Source: Lantana camara (lineage: Eukaryota > Streptophyta > Magnoliopsida > Lamiales > Verbenaceae). Taken from it: 64,000 nucleotides of DNA. The position numbers and the translations under genes were made by a program. The stretch lies in assembly GCA_037501455.1 (NCBI GenBank), contig CM074860.1:21535001-21599000 (forward strand). The letters run 5' to 3'. Under the pieces are notes generated by a model. The model ran no database searches. It was not told where the DNA came from and saw only the letters and a program-made list of their open reading frames with translations. This document shows positions 22,501-34,496 of the stretch, in pieces. Position 1 is the stretch's first letter; each line of letters opens with the position of its first letter.

Positions 22501-22921
22501 GGGTTAATCCTAATCGCCCCCCCCCCCCCCCCCTTCCTTTGGGGGGTTTTGCAGTTTTCCCCCACTACTTTGATTTCTAGCATTTACTTCCCTGACCTTT
22601 GAAAAATATACACTTAATCCCTTTAAAAAAATTTGACCGTCGATTTCTCCTTCGTTATAGTGACCCAAGTTTCAAGACCACCGTCATCGTGTTCATCTCT
22701 CCAAGGAGAACAAAGCCTATACCCCAGTCGACACAAGGGGTTAAAGTTTTGAGATCAGTTTTGTATAGATTTGCTTTGTTAAATTTTGTTACAAGGGGTC
22801 AAGTGTGATATTTTTCAAAGGTTAGGAGGGTAAATACTAAAAATCAAAGCATATGAGGGAAAGTGCAAACCCCCCCCCCCCCCCCCCCCCCAAAGGACGT
22901 GGGGGTGACCGAGATTAGCCC
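22501..22921. mobile_element. MULE-type MITE with poly-C tracts in its inverted repeats
   Basis: Ends GGGTTAATCCTAATC and GAGATTAGCCC are inverted, and the match extends about 120 bp inward (for example CTTTGAAAAATAT...CACTT on both arms). Flanks TATAAAAAA (22492-22500) and TATAAAAAT (22922-22930) form a 9-bp target duplication with one mismatch. Each arm holds a run of about 20 C, at different places in the arm. The open frame at 22599-22808 is not a gene. Confidence 0.8.
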
Positions 22922-23816
22922 TATAAAAATATAGACAAAAACTAAAAGATCATATAAAATACTATATTTATACTTTATTCTTTCTATTGTTTGATTTTTT
23001 TAATATAATTTGTGATTTATTTTTAATTTTATTTATAAAGTTTTGGAGAATCTTTTCGCTGTCATTCAAAATGTAAAAGTTATATTCACTTTCAAAACCA
23101 TAACTTTTGCACCTTATCTTTCTCTTAATTTTGATCTCGATTCCATCATTTAAAATGAAAATATAGTTAATTTTTTTTTTAAATTTCATAATCTTTAGAA
23201 ATTATAGTTTTGGTATATCATTATCACTCTTGGGTTCCTTCCTAATCACTCTTTTCTCTCATTTTATCTCATATTATTTAGTATGCCTTTAATTAATGAT
23301 TCCTCTTCCTTTATTTATAGATATCAAACTCCTCTTAGTCACAATTACTCGTTCTCTTCTTAACCTAGATTTGTTCTTATCTTCAAGCTTAGTTATGAGA
23401 TATTTCATAAAGTCTCATATGTGCTGACCTCTCTTGGTTTTATTCTCACCGGTTCGCCTTACGCCGCTTCTTCAGTTTGCCACCTGATAGACCAGCCTAC
23501 TCCTCAGGCAAGTTGATCTTAGTTTGGTTCCATTATAGGCCTAATGAGTATGTCCCTAACAATCACTAATTTTAGTAAAATTACCTTAAACTAAATATTC
23601 ATCTCTCAAAACTGTGGGTTTGGCGTATCATCATTTTCAATATTACCTCATTTCTTAAAAATCTCCATCTTCTTCTCCATAATTGTAGCTTGATTTAATG
23701 AGTATTTCTATTTTTCTTTCTCCATCTTTTTCCCATTTTCTTTTTATTTTTCTATTTGATTTCACAATCGAAAATGCTCATTTTAGTTTTAGCTAAAGTT
23801 CTAGCTTCTACACCCC

Positions 23817-25400
23817 TAATTAGTTCCTTAAGTTGTTTATACTTTCCATACCCAAAATTCTACTAACCTATTGCTTTACATCATTTGACATATAAGGTGC
23901 GAACAATACATGTAATTTACTAAAATTTAATTTGAGACCCAATACCTTGCAAAATGCCTCAACCACACTTTGAATGCACTTTGCTCCATCCACGGTTGCT
24001 TTGGCCCCCAATATTAAGTTATCCACAAAAAGCAAGTTTGAGATATGAGGCCTTTTCTGACATACCATAATTGTCTTCCATGTCTGGCTGAAATGGTCTC
24101 CTCAATTATATATGTAAGTTGTTCCATGTGGAGTACAAACAAATAAGGTGAGAGTGATTACCTTACCTAATGCCACACATCCGTGCAACCTCCGTCGGTT
24201 GACCATTCGATAAAATTTTTGATTGTATCCTCTACATTCTGCTCATAATGATATTGATGATTTTTTTCGAGAATTTGAAGGAAATTAAAGTTTTTCTCAA
24301 GAAATTCTACCGAATTTTCTCGTACGCCTTTTCAAGATTCAATTTCAGCACCATGCCCTTTTTTATCATTGGAGTGATGTAGCATTCATAACACTTCTTT
24401 ATGCATTAAGATATTGTAATGGGTGTCTCGGCCGGGAATGAAGCTATTCTGGTTCGATCCCACATTTCTTTGATATACGGCTTAAACGAAGTATAATCAT
24501 CTTGGTAATCATTTTTGAGCAATACATTAACATAATGGCCAGAAACTCGTTTATTTTTCTAGAGCATTAATTTTTTAAATTAGGCAAATAAACAATCGAT
24601 AATCCTTCTTTGGAATTGATTCTTTCTCCATGCAATCATTGATGAAGTTCATTAACTAGTCTCCAACTATATCTTAATAAGTTTTAAAAAAGTAAGTTGA
24701 AAACCATCTACTCCCAGCTCTTTGTAAATGTGCATGCTCTTCACTATCCTCAAGATTTTCTCATTTGAGGTCATTCTTGCCAATTTATTTTTCCGCTAAC
24801 ACCTTAGGGTTCGTTAGTGCAAGCTAATACCAAGACTCATCAGCTCTTTAATGGTATCTCCATTGAATAGTTTGGTGTAGTACTCTCAAGTGTGTGGCTT
24901 CAGTTGATCATTATTGGTTGTCCATTCATTGCTTATTTTGAGCGTATTCATCTGGTTCCTCATTCTTCTCATTATGGTTGAGAGATGAAAGAAACGTGCA
25001 TGTGTATCCCTTGAATTGGAGCCAATTAATTCTCGACTTTAAAACCAAATAATCTCTTTTTGTTTTAATAGTTTGTTATATCCTACCATCAATTCTTTCT
25101 CCAAATCTTTTGAATATTTACCTTGCTTGGTTCATGCATAATGCTCTGAAAATTCTTTGTATTTTTTCGCTTTTCGAACACATTGAAAACTGTTCAAGGA
25201 CCATTATTTTGGAGTAATGATTCCAAGTCAAAATGTCCTTCAAGTTTTGATTCGGCCAATAAGTCGTGTATTGCTACTTTGGAAAATGTAGATCTAAATT
25301 GAGTTGTATCAATCTCATTCAAATTTCGAAAATTCTCCATATCGTTTCTTGAGCTGACACTCGTTCTAACATCTTAAAATTTTTTAATCTAATTTTCAAA
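23817..25400 (-). pseudogene. L1-type LINE reverse transcriptase remnant (ORF2)
   Basis: The minus strand holds broken pieces of a non-LTR RT in the correct order. NSFIPGRDT lies near 24440 (the SFIPGR motif), SLSPYLFVLHMEQLTYI near 24110-24160 (the LSPYLF motif), and ISNLLFVDNLILGAKATVDG near 24000-24040, followed by FCKVLGLKLNFSK. The active-site block FADD is changed to FVDN. Many stops and frameshifts separate the pieces; the longest open stretch is 66 residues (23868-24068). The limits are approximate. It lies inside the 22105-26648 Helitron and could have been captured by it or inserted into it. Confidence 0.78.
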
Positions 25401-26648
25401 ATTTCATTTACCATTGTATGTAATATTACTTCTCACTTTGTCATGTCCTTTATAAATATATTTGTAAAGATATTTTACAGTTGTCTTTAAGTTTGGTATG
25501 CATAGGTATATACATTAAAATTAAGTATTTCTTCTTTTACTAACTATTCTTTATCTCTTTTTTATATTATCTTTGTCATTTGATCTTGGATTCCATTTTC
25601 TTATTTGTATTTTTCTAATGAGTATTATTTCAAATTTATGTTAATTTTTTTTTATAATTAGTTTTATGTATATAGTAGAAATAATTAAAAGAATATATTT
25701 ATTTAAAATTTTAAGGAATGTTTAATCGAATACTATAAAAATTATTTATAAAATAAAATTATATCTTATTTTTATATGCACACACATTGAGTCTCTTTAG
25801 GATTATTAATTTAAAGGGACTTTAGTCTAACAACCTGACATTCTAAATTGTGGTATATTAAATCGTAAGAAACAAAAAATGCTATTTGTACTTTTATGTA
25901 TTTAATTTATATTTTATTATATAAACTAAAGGAAGATTATATGGTTAGTTAGATTTAGATAATTACAATTATATTACTATATTAGTATTAGTTAATTAAA
26001 AAATATTATATTAGAATTAATTAATTTATTGAAAAATCTTTTATGTAAATTATTCAAGTATATTATTTTGTTAATTAGATAATTTTATAAAATTATAATA
26101 TGATATTAATTTAAGAAAGTTTATGAATTTAGATAATTACAACTATGGACTTATATAATTAGATTTACATTAGGATTAATTTATTGAAAGTTATCTTATG
26201 TAACTTGTTCAATTTAAACAATATTTTATTTTACATAATTCTAAAAATTTATTAAAATTTATAAAGTGAATCAAGTTTTTGTTTTTTGATTCGTTTTTAG
26301 ATATATCTTATTATAACATTTTAAATTATAAACCTTAAAATTAAAAAATGGACAACTTATATCATAAAATTCGAATACAATTAATTGATATATTAATATT
26401 AAAACAAAATCCTTGTTGAACTATATATCTTTTTTTTGGGTAAGTTGTACAAATTTTAATTCTACCAAGAGTCTATTTTAAGTTGATAAGTACTTTTTAA
26501 ATATAGTTAAATTAATAATTTATAACATGGATTTACATTATTATCCTTGACTAATAGTTATTGACGTAATTATTGTCACGATATTTTAGGCGATTCGTAT
26601 TTTGTAAGAAACCAAAAACCCAACTCGTGCTTTTATAATATATATAGA

Positions 26649-26962
26649 TATAGATAGATATAGATTTTCATATTATTTATGACACTTAACTGCAAAAGTT
26701 TCAAAAATGAGATGCAATACCACTTGAAAGCTATATAGATTTATCTACGTATAAGTTTTGCGTGTTAAGGTGAATTTGTGGTACTGAAATAACTCATTTT
26801 TTGTGATATCCATGAAATTAAGGCATTGCGGCAATCCACGTACACACACAAACACCTCAATTTGATTGAAGATGTAACCTCTTATGCCTTGCATGCGGCT
26901 GATTTTATTCTTACTTATTAAGGCCTTATTCTCGGATTTGTTAAATTTCTATTATTTATTTT
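26649..26962. other. Unassigned spacer
   Basis: AT-rich sequence between Helitron 22105-26648 and the fold-back element. No feature was recognised. Confidence 0.5.
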
Positions 26963-27415
26963 GGGAAATATTTTTAATTCATCTGGTTAGTTATTCTAAT
27001 TTATAATTTCTAAACACAAATTTTCTAATTTGCAAATATGAGTATATACTTTTTAAAATCATAAAATTATCGGCCAGTTAGTAACCGAAATTTAAAAAAA
27101 AAAAATTGCCGGAGCCGTCACCTACATCCACGTGTTTGCCAGACCAACACGTAGTTTAATATATATTATATTATTTCCACCTGGAAAAGTTTCTCTTATT
27201 TTTTAAAATTAAAATAAGGTGGAAAATACTAGATTACAACATGTTAGTCTATGTGTCGCTATGGCAACCACGTGGGCGCAGGTAATCGGCTTCAGCAACT
27301 ATAACTATCCAGTAATTTTATAATCTTAAAAAGGGCTCACATTTACAAATTAAAAAAATTATTTTTAAAGATCGCAAATTGGAATAACCAACTAGATGAA
27401 TTGAACAATTTTCCT
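26963..27415. mobile_element. Fold-back MITE, nearly full-length hairpin
   Basis: The left arm from GGGAAATATTTTTAATTCAT and the reverse complement of the right arm share ATTCATCTGGTTAGTTATTC-like blocks, then ATAAAATTA, and closer to the centre CCACGTGTTTGCCAGACCAA against CCACGTGGTTGCCATAGCGA. The arms therefore continue almost to the middle (near 27190). No target duplication could be fixed. No coding content. Confidence 0.7.
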
Positions 27416-27540
27416 TTTAATTATAAGATCATGATTAGTCCAAATGGCCTTCTTGACTAGATAAAATTGAACTATTATTCTAATTGCCTTTTGGATAGTG
27501 AAACTCTTCACTTTTCATACCAATTCGAGACATCAGGCAA

Positions 27541-27600
27541 GTGAAAATATTTGAAAATATTTCATGCCAAAGTGAAAATATTTGAAAATATTTCATGCCA
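27541..27600 (+). repeat. Tandem duplication of a 31-bp unit
   Basis: GTGAAAATATTTGAAAATAT followed by TTCATGCCA occurs at 27541 and again at 27572. The rest of 27416-28782 is AT-rich and no gene was recognised in it. Confidence 0.85.
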
Positions 27601-28782
27601 CAATGTACAGTTACTAAAATGATACTAACCCCAGAATATTAAAACATATACATATTTTTTTAATCAGTAGTTAGTTCCAAATGCATTCAATTGGGGAAAT
27701 GAAATATGATTCGCCCAGATAGTCACAAACTCTTTGAAAGATAATAGTCCAAAACTAAAAATTTTGTTTTGACTCAAACCGTTTGAAACATATTGTTAAG
27801 CTATACTTGTGCTCTTGTTAAGATATATTTGTACTACAGAGCACAGAAAATGGAGCACTTTGTCCATCGTTAAGGGATATTGGATTCCACTTATCCAAAA
27901 GTTTGCTCATGCTTAGTGGTGAAGGCGCGCACCGATTATACTATACTGTTTGGCTGTAATCAAATTAAAGCTCTCGAATGTGAGAGATTAAGTTTTGTGG
28001 TGAAAAATTGAAAGAGTTTTTATCGGAATTCGAACGGTTAGAGAAAAGAAATTCATTGGGAGATATTAATTTCTTTGTGAAAAATTCAAAGAATTTGACA
28101 TGATTGTTTGATGGTTATAAATGAAAAGGTATCCTTAGGCTCAACTTAGAAATACATGAATACGATCTATTTGATTTATAATCCTTAGAGATCAATTTTG
28201 TATGCTACACGAGCACCAAAAAAAAAATTTGTATGCTACACCACTACTTTAAATTATTATATATATATTCAAGATTTATCTAAAATACTCTAAAATATTC
28301 TATGCACAAAAATAAAAATAAAAATACTATAACGCACGGATAACTTGAAAATATCATCTTATCATACGTGTATTAGCCGGATACATGGGGTCTTCCACTT
28401 GTATCTATATCATATGTCGTGTCGACACTTATTACTTGCAAAATTCAAAAGATGTGTCTGCATTCCTTGTCGGTTCGTTCAAGAATTAATGTATTACACA
28501 ATATTTTCCTTTCTAGTGCTATTTTATTACATATTTAACACACATGGCAAACGCGTCAGAATAAGTGGTACTATATACTAAAAAATGATTGGATCCCCCA
28601 AATCATTTCTTTCGTCTTCTTGTTTTATCTCCACGGGTGTCGTCTTGCAAATCTTGGTGCTCTTTGACCATACCTATCTGCACCAAATAGGCTATAAAAT
28701 TATTTATTTGCTAATTTGCAGTTTAACATTATTCTCAGGAAATTAGTATATTAACATATTATTATGATTAGTTTCCGAAAAA

Positions 28783-29445
28783 TTAAATTATAAGAGAGTT
28801 ACTTGTGTACGGTCTTGCAGATAGAGATCGGAAATATGACTGAAAGAAGTCTTTATTCTCTTTCTGCAACTCCCTCCACACTGCCAATAATTAACCATAT
28901 ATCAAATCAATGCTCTATAGACTACATAATTCAGTTTCCAATATTAAAATAAACTTCAGAACAATTAAAAATATGTTATTTCTATTTGTGCATGAGATTA
29001 CAATAAGTCAATAACAGACCTGTGAGAGTTACGAGGGGCCGAATTCCGGCATGCTCCGCCAAAGCCTTGACACATTGATCTCTGTCCATATGCAGCAGCA
29101 AACACCTCTCGATCAGATTCTGAACCTGTGAAAATAACATGCAAATGTGTCTGAATAGTGAATATATATATACACACACACTTCTGTACCCAAAAATATA
29201 TGTATGTATGTGTACACACACTGTAAGGATCATAGCAAGAAAATAATAATGGATTTTCATGTGAAAATAGATTGGTTTTGTATGAAGAAATGAAGATATT
29301 ACAACAATTACATAGATGTGCATGAGGGTTTATGGGGTTTTCTGCGGGAAATTAAAAATAATACCATTCTAATGTAGGTTTTGGGGTGGCAATGCAAACA
29401 AGGAAAAGGGTGGAGCTGGTTATTGTACTGATACATATCCCTCAT
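28783..29445 (-). CDS. Small plant-specific protein, TIGR01589 domain (94 aa, three exons)
   Basis: Three exons on the minus strand: 29365-29445, 29020-29125 and 28783-28880. All introns have GT...AG ends (29126-29364 and 28881-29019), and the summed coding length of 285 bases is a multiple of three. The protein starts MRDMYQYNNQLHPFPC. The core spans the exon joints: YIRMVQNLIERCLLLHMDRD (about residues 24-43), then ALAEHAGIRPLVTLTVWREL, then KENKDFFQSYF. It ends PYTSNSLII. This matches the plant-specific domain known as TIGR01589 (A_thal_3526), a short helical domain without known biochemical role. The start is the first ATG after a TATA-like box about 200 bases upstream. A continuous open frame at 28982-29323 merely reads through intron 1. 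No transposon interrupts it. I am confident of the family and exons, not of any function. Confidence 0.85.
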
Positions 29446-29644
29446 TTGGGTAGAAATGGACAAGAAACAAGAATGGGAATTTATTGTTTCTTATTTTGAG
29501 TTGGGAACAATAGAGAAGGATTTTGAGGAAGCAAACAAATGAAGAAAAGTGCAAAGGAGGAGAAAGAAACAAGATATTTGTAAGCCCTTCTTATCATAAT
29601 TCATAGCACAAATTGGTGCATTGGGGGGTGGAGGTGGAGGGAGG

Positions 29645-29653
29645 GGTATATAG
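29645..29653 (-). promoter_or_regulatory. Putative TATA box of the TIGR01589-type gene
   Basis: On the minus strand ACTATATACCCC lies about 200 bases before the start codon at 29445. The sequence in between is pyrimidine-rich with no earlier ATG in a good frame, consistent with a 5' UTR of about 170 bases. Confidence 0.5.
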
Positions 29654-29659
29654 TATTGT

Positions 29660-30564
29660 TATCCACAATATCCAAGTGAAGGGCCAAAAAGCACATGAAA
29701 TCCAAACAAGATTCACCTCATCTCTATATGAGGATAAGAACATTTGCACTAGAAAAGATTAGTTCTTGATGATGACTCTATCTTCACCCTTAGCCAATCC
29801 TTATACCCACCACTTGATCATCAACACATAAGTTTAATAACACATTCAAATTATGTGCAATATTCTCGCTCAAATCTGTCTTGACCGAACCCAATTAAAT
29901 ACAAGTATATTATAGTTCAGATCCATATCTCGATTGAACCCAAATAAATACTCTTGTCATTTGATTGATCACTCTCCCCAAAATTTTTATCAATGAAACG
30001 ATAAACATAAAACATTTGCTCCGTTGTTACAATGATTTGATCGAATCGGGTTCGAACTAGAATTAACGAAACTAGGTCTCTCTTCATCAACTACTAATTT
30101 TTGTAACTATTTTTTTTGGTCCCCACTTTGTTATTAAATTCAAATTGTAGTACAAATGCAGCAATTGGACAATATATGTATGGTCCCCTTTTTATCATTT
30201 TTTGGTTCAACAAAATTAAATTGGCATTTATTATAAGGTTTATTGTTATAATATTGAAATCCTCTTCAAGGGTTTTGGTCTTTAATATGCTCTCTTTTTT
30301 GGCTGTAATATTAAAGATTATACATATTCATATGTATAAAATAATGGTTTCTGCCAACATATATATTTATTTGGTTCATTTAATTACTGAGGAAATTAAA
30401 TTTCCAACCAAAGACAATTAGTGAGCATAGATTGGGACCGTGGGCGGTGGAAGAAGATATCCTTGTTATTATTATTAGGGTTATAGGATGCCACCAATAT
30501 GAATATTATTCAAATGAGACTGACGATTGTCAGATTACCGCTCACATACACATACACACACACA
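29660..30564. other. Unassigned intergenic region upstream of the TIGR01589-type gene
   Basis: AT-rich, without recognised transposon ends or coding similarity. The open frames of 101 and 69 codons here (30116-30421 and 30432-30641) have no recognisable protein features. It may hold the gene's promoter. Confidence 0.45.
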
Positions 30565-30596
30565 CAATAATGTCCAACCATATCTACCAGAGACCT

Positions 30597-30632
<36 letters not shown>

Positions 30633-30690
30633 TTATTTTAAACAATTAATCAATAATGTCCAACCATATCTACCAGAGACCTAAGGTATA
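30565..30690 (+). repeat. 40-bp direct repeat separated by a (TA)n tract
   Basis: CAATAATGTCCAACCATATC plus TACCAGAGACCTAAGGTATA occurs at 30565-30604 and 30651-30690 without mismatch. Between them are about 15 TA units and 21 further bases. The perfect match implies a recent duplication, probably slippage or repair around the TA tract. Confidence 0.9.
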
Positions 30691-30916
30691 TTAATCATGA
30701 CTCATCAATCAATTAAACTTATTAATAACTTAATTAATCGGATAATATGAAAGTTGTTGTTGATTATGTGTTGAGTGATATTCTAGTGGTTGGCTCTAGT
30801 GATTAATTTTTTTTTTTTTAGGATAATGACTCTAAATTTAAGAGACAAAGAAAGTGTTAAGCGACACAAAGTTTTATTTATTACTAAAATATATAATTTT
30901 TGCAATATAGCTTTAA

Positions 30917-33900
30917 CTAGCCTACCACCCGTGCGATGCACGGAATGATTATAGTTATACTATATTTAAAATAAATAAAAATATTATATAGAATTATTAT
31001 AATTATATTATATTTAAAATAGTTAAAAATTATTATCAATTATATTTTTAGTAACATATAACTATATGCCTCTGCAACCCGTGCAATACATATAATTATA
31101 TCTTTTATAATATATAATTATATGCTAGTATGCAATGCATGCGATACACGTAGTTTGATAATTATATATTCTAAAGTAACTAAAAATTATTAAATATTAA
31201 AATAATATTACAATTATAAAGTAGTTATATTATAATTATATTATATATATATATATATATAGAACGTCTAACTAAAAATATGTAAAGTTATTATTATTGA
31301 TAAAATTAATTGAAAAATGTATGTGAACCAAAAAACACAAAAAGATAACTAAAAACATATTACACATATTAGAATTACAATAATATGAGTATCATATTAT
31401 AATAATGTTTCATTTTTCTAAAATGAATATAGAACCATATGAAGTATATAAAATGAATAAAATATAACTAAGAATATAACTTTAAAGTGAAATTGATCGA
31501 ATATAAAAGAAAACTCAAAATTATTAGATTTTAAGAATATCAATTTGATAATTCTAAAACCATATATGTAATTTTGCATAAAAAAACCATATAAATTATA
31601 AAGTAAAAGAAGTAAAACATGAACCGTGAAAACAAATCACATTCTTAAACTACATATCAATTTTGTAATATCATTATATACTAAATAACGAAAATATTAT
31701 GAATAATATGAACATTTAAAAATTAATTTATAAATTTTTACATAATATAATATTTATTTTATAGATTTTATAAATTTGTAATAGTTGATCATTAAAGGTA
31801 ATAATTTAGTAATAATAATAATAATCAATTATAATTTTTAATAAAACTTAAATAAGATCTCTTCCTCCATTAAAGAGTTAATATACTCTATAGTCTAACT
31901 TCTTTTTTTTTTTTTTTTTGTGCTACTCTATAGTCTAACGACATGATTGATCTGAGAAAATAACGTATGAATGGAATGAGCATTTTCACATTCATTTCTA
32001 AACCCTTGATTGGTATAAAATACAATTAAGAATGTTCATTATTCCTTCCCAAGATAATGTCCATTGCTTTATTCATGGTATTATCCATTACCCCAATCTT
32101 GATGGTATTAATGATTCTCAATCTATTGAGAAACAACTATATTTTACTTTTATAAAATTATCCTCATTAAATCTAATTAAATCAAATCTTATTCTTTTAT
32201 GTTCTTCAGTTTTATTGCTTTATTTATGTTTTAAAAAAGTTAATTAAGAAGATTAAGAAGCTAATAGTGAAAGCGAAAAAATCATAACATTATTGCATGA
32301 ATAAGGATAAGAGGTCTTGAGCAAAGGGCCAACATTAAAAAGTAAAAAATAAAGGTAAACTATTAGTTATAAATTTAATGAAGAAAAATTGCTACAAATA
32401 ATTCATAATTAATGTTATAAAATTAAAATATAAGAGGATTTTTTTTTTTTAAATAACACAAAGAAAAAGGATTGAAAAAGTTTTTAAATAACGTAAAGAA
32501 ATATTATAAATCCATAAATAGTTAGACAAAAAGTAAAAAAAGAACACTGGAAATTAAAGAAACAACATAAATGCTTCAGAAAAAAAATATATTATAGAAA
32601 AGATAGATGAATGCACAAATATATTCAAATATATTAATCATATAGATGAATTCACAAATATAGCTAAATACAAAAATAGTAAAACTAAATCTGGGATAAT
32701 TTAAATAAATAGCGGATTCAAAATTACAAAGAAATGAAGATTTGACTATTAAAAAGGTAAACATCCATAAATTTAATATAACAAATATAAATTAATAATT
32801 AAAAAAAATATACATCACATCAACAAATAACAGATCTGAAAATTAAAGATACATAATAATATGAAGAAACTAAAAATATTACAATTCAACACACTTATTT
32901 TAGTAAAAATAGAGGTATCTTCGAAAACATGAAACTAAAATACTAATCAATAAACAATAATAATAAAAATTTATATATAAATCTGCAACGTATAGTATAA
33001 ATTCACATTCTTCCTAACGGAAAAATTAAATGTAATCATTGAACAAAGGTCAATGAAAAGTAAAAAAATTCAATTAAAAAGAAATTTAAGAAACTCTCTT
33101 ATTTTTAACTTCATCTTTACATATTATACCATTCATGAAAATACAAAGAAAAAAAACCATGAACCTCAAACATCATCAAAGGAAGAGACAAAGATTATGA
33201 ACACTATACATTAACTGAACCCCCAATCAACATTACGAAATTGCGTACAAATCTCTACAATTTAAAACATCTTAGATGAATTCGAAATGAGAAAAAAATG
33301 AATGATAGAAATAAATCTGAATGAATGCATTTGAAGAGATGAGATTTGGAGATGGAGAGAATGATTATATAGGCATGACCAAATTTGAATGATATGGTAA
33401 ATTGAAAGAAATAAGGAAATAATAAATAATATCCATTAAATACGTTTGTAATTGCATACTAATAGAGAATTGATTCTTGAGATCTTTATGAATTAATTAA
33501 AAAATACGAAAAAGAAAAAACAATTAAAATCATTCTAATTATATTTTTGATTAACAATAATTTGGAATTATTAAAATTCACCATTAAATAAATTTCAAAT
33601 GCCATGAATTCTGAGGGAGTGGTGGTTATATTAGGGAATTCAATTCCGTTTGCTCATTTTTAGGAGATTTGATTACCAATAGCATATATTTAGTATTGAT
33701 TCATGGAATAATTAATGAATTGCATATAATAAGGATTGTGTTTAATAATAATTGAAATATATTGATCCAACAACCAATTAGAAATTATTTTTTTAATAAA
33801 ATATTTTTAGAAAATAACACAAAATAATATTGAGTCAAAATAGTACAATATATATAATAGTATAGATATGTATATTTTCAAAAGAAATTCATAATGAAAA

Positions 33901-34378
33901 ATATATTATGAATATTGCTGAAAATAATTATTTTCTTTAGTAATAATTATTTTCATAATAAAATTATATACAAAATAAATATTTTAATTTTAATTTTTCT
34001 TTATCTATCTCTTTAAACCTAATTAATGATAGCATTAAATATCACCCTAATTATGGGGTGAATGTCATGATATATAAAAATTATCAATTCATTCTTTCTT
34101 AATTTAAAGCTCATTAATCATGACCTTTATTTATATTGATAAAAATATGTATAATTTAGAACAGAAATTCATACATAGAAAGTATATTATAAATATTGTC
34201 AAAGATAATTATTTCCATAAGTTACTATTTGTTTTAAAATAAATAATATGCAAAATAAAGATCAACCAATTACATTTTTTCTATTTAATTAAAAATCTCA
34301 AAAAACCCACAAAATTCCACATCATCAAAATACACAATAAAAAGTCAAAACTCGTTTTCAAATATATAATAGTATAGA
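30917..34378 (-). mobile_element. Helitron (minus strand), 3.46 kb, with extra internal Helitron ends
   Basis: On the minus strand the 5' end is TCTATACTATTATATATTTG at 34378, preceded by A. The 3' end is the hairpin CCGTGC-ATC-GCACGG (30929-30943) followed by GTGGTAGG CTAG (30917-30920), then T. A second 5'-type end, TCTATACTATTATATATATT, lies at 33866. Further degenerate hairpin-like 3' ends lie near 31075 and 31125-31150, so Helitrons appear stacked here. No Rep/helicase was recognised; the interior is AT-rich. Confidence 0.78.
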
Positions 34379-34488
34379 TTAGCTAGGAGGTTGGTTACAA
34401 ATTGTTGCTATTACACTTAGTGATACTCCTATGATGAAACCTTAATGATTATGATTATTTATGGTAAATCATAGTGATCATCATTATA
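34379..34488. other. Unassigned spacer
   Basis: Short AT-rich stretch between the Helitron and the hAT target duplication. Confidence 0.4.
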
Positions 34489-34496
34489 CTGCCCAT

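Larger units (their letters stand above)
22105..26648 (-). mobile_element. Helitron (minus strand), about 4.5 kb
   Basis: On the minus strand the 3' end is the hairpin AAACGTGC-AAC-GCACGTTT (22115-22133) followed by TATTTCA CTAG (22105-22108), then T. The proposed 5' end is TCTATATATATTATAAAAGC at 26648, preceded by A. The TA/GATA-rich flank allows alternative starts at 26654, 26658 or 26664. No Rep/helicase was recognised. Inside are a MITE (22501-22921) and a LINE RT remnant; the rest is AT-rich without genes. Confidence 0.65.

Noticed and set aside
22599..22808. Open frame of 69 codons
   Set aside because: Lies entirely in a MITE with inverted repeats; no protein features.
28982..29323. 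Minus-strand open frame of 113 codons taken as one exon
   Set aside because: Its first two thirds are intron 1 of the TIGR01589-type gene read through by chance. The spliced model gives the full family match and canonical GT/AG sites.
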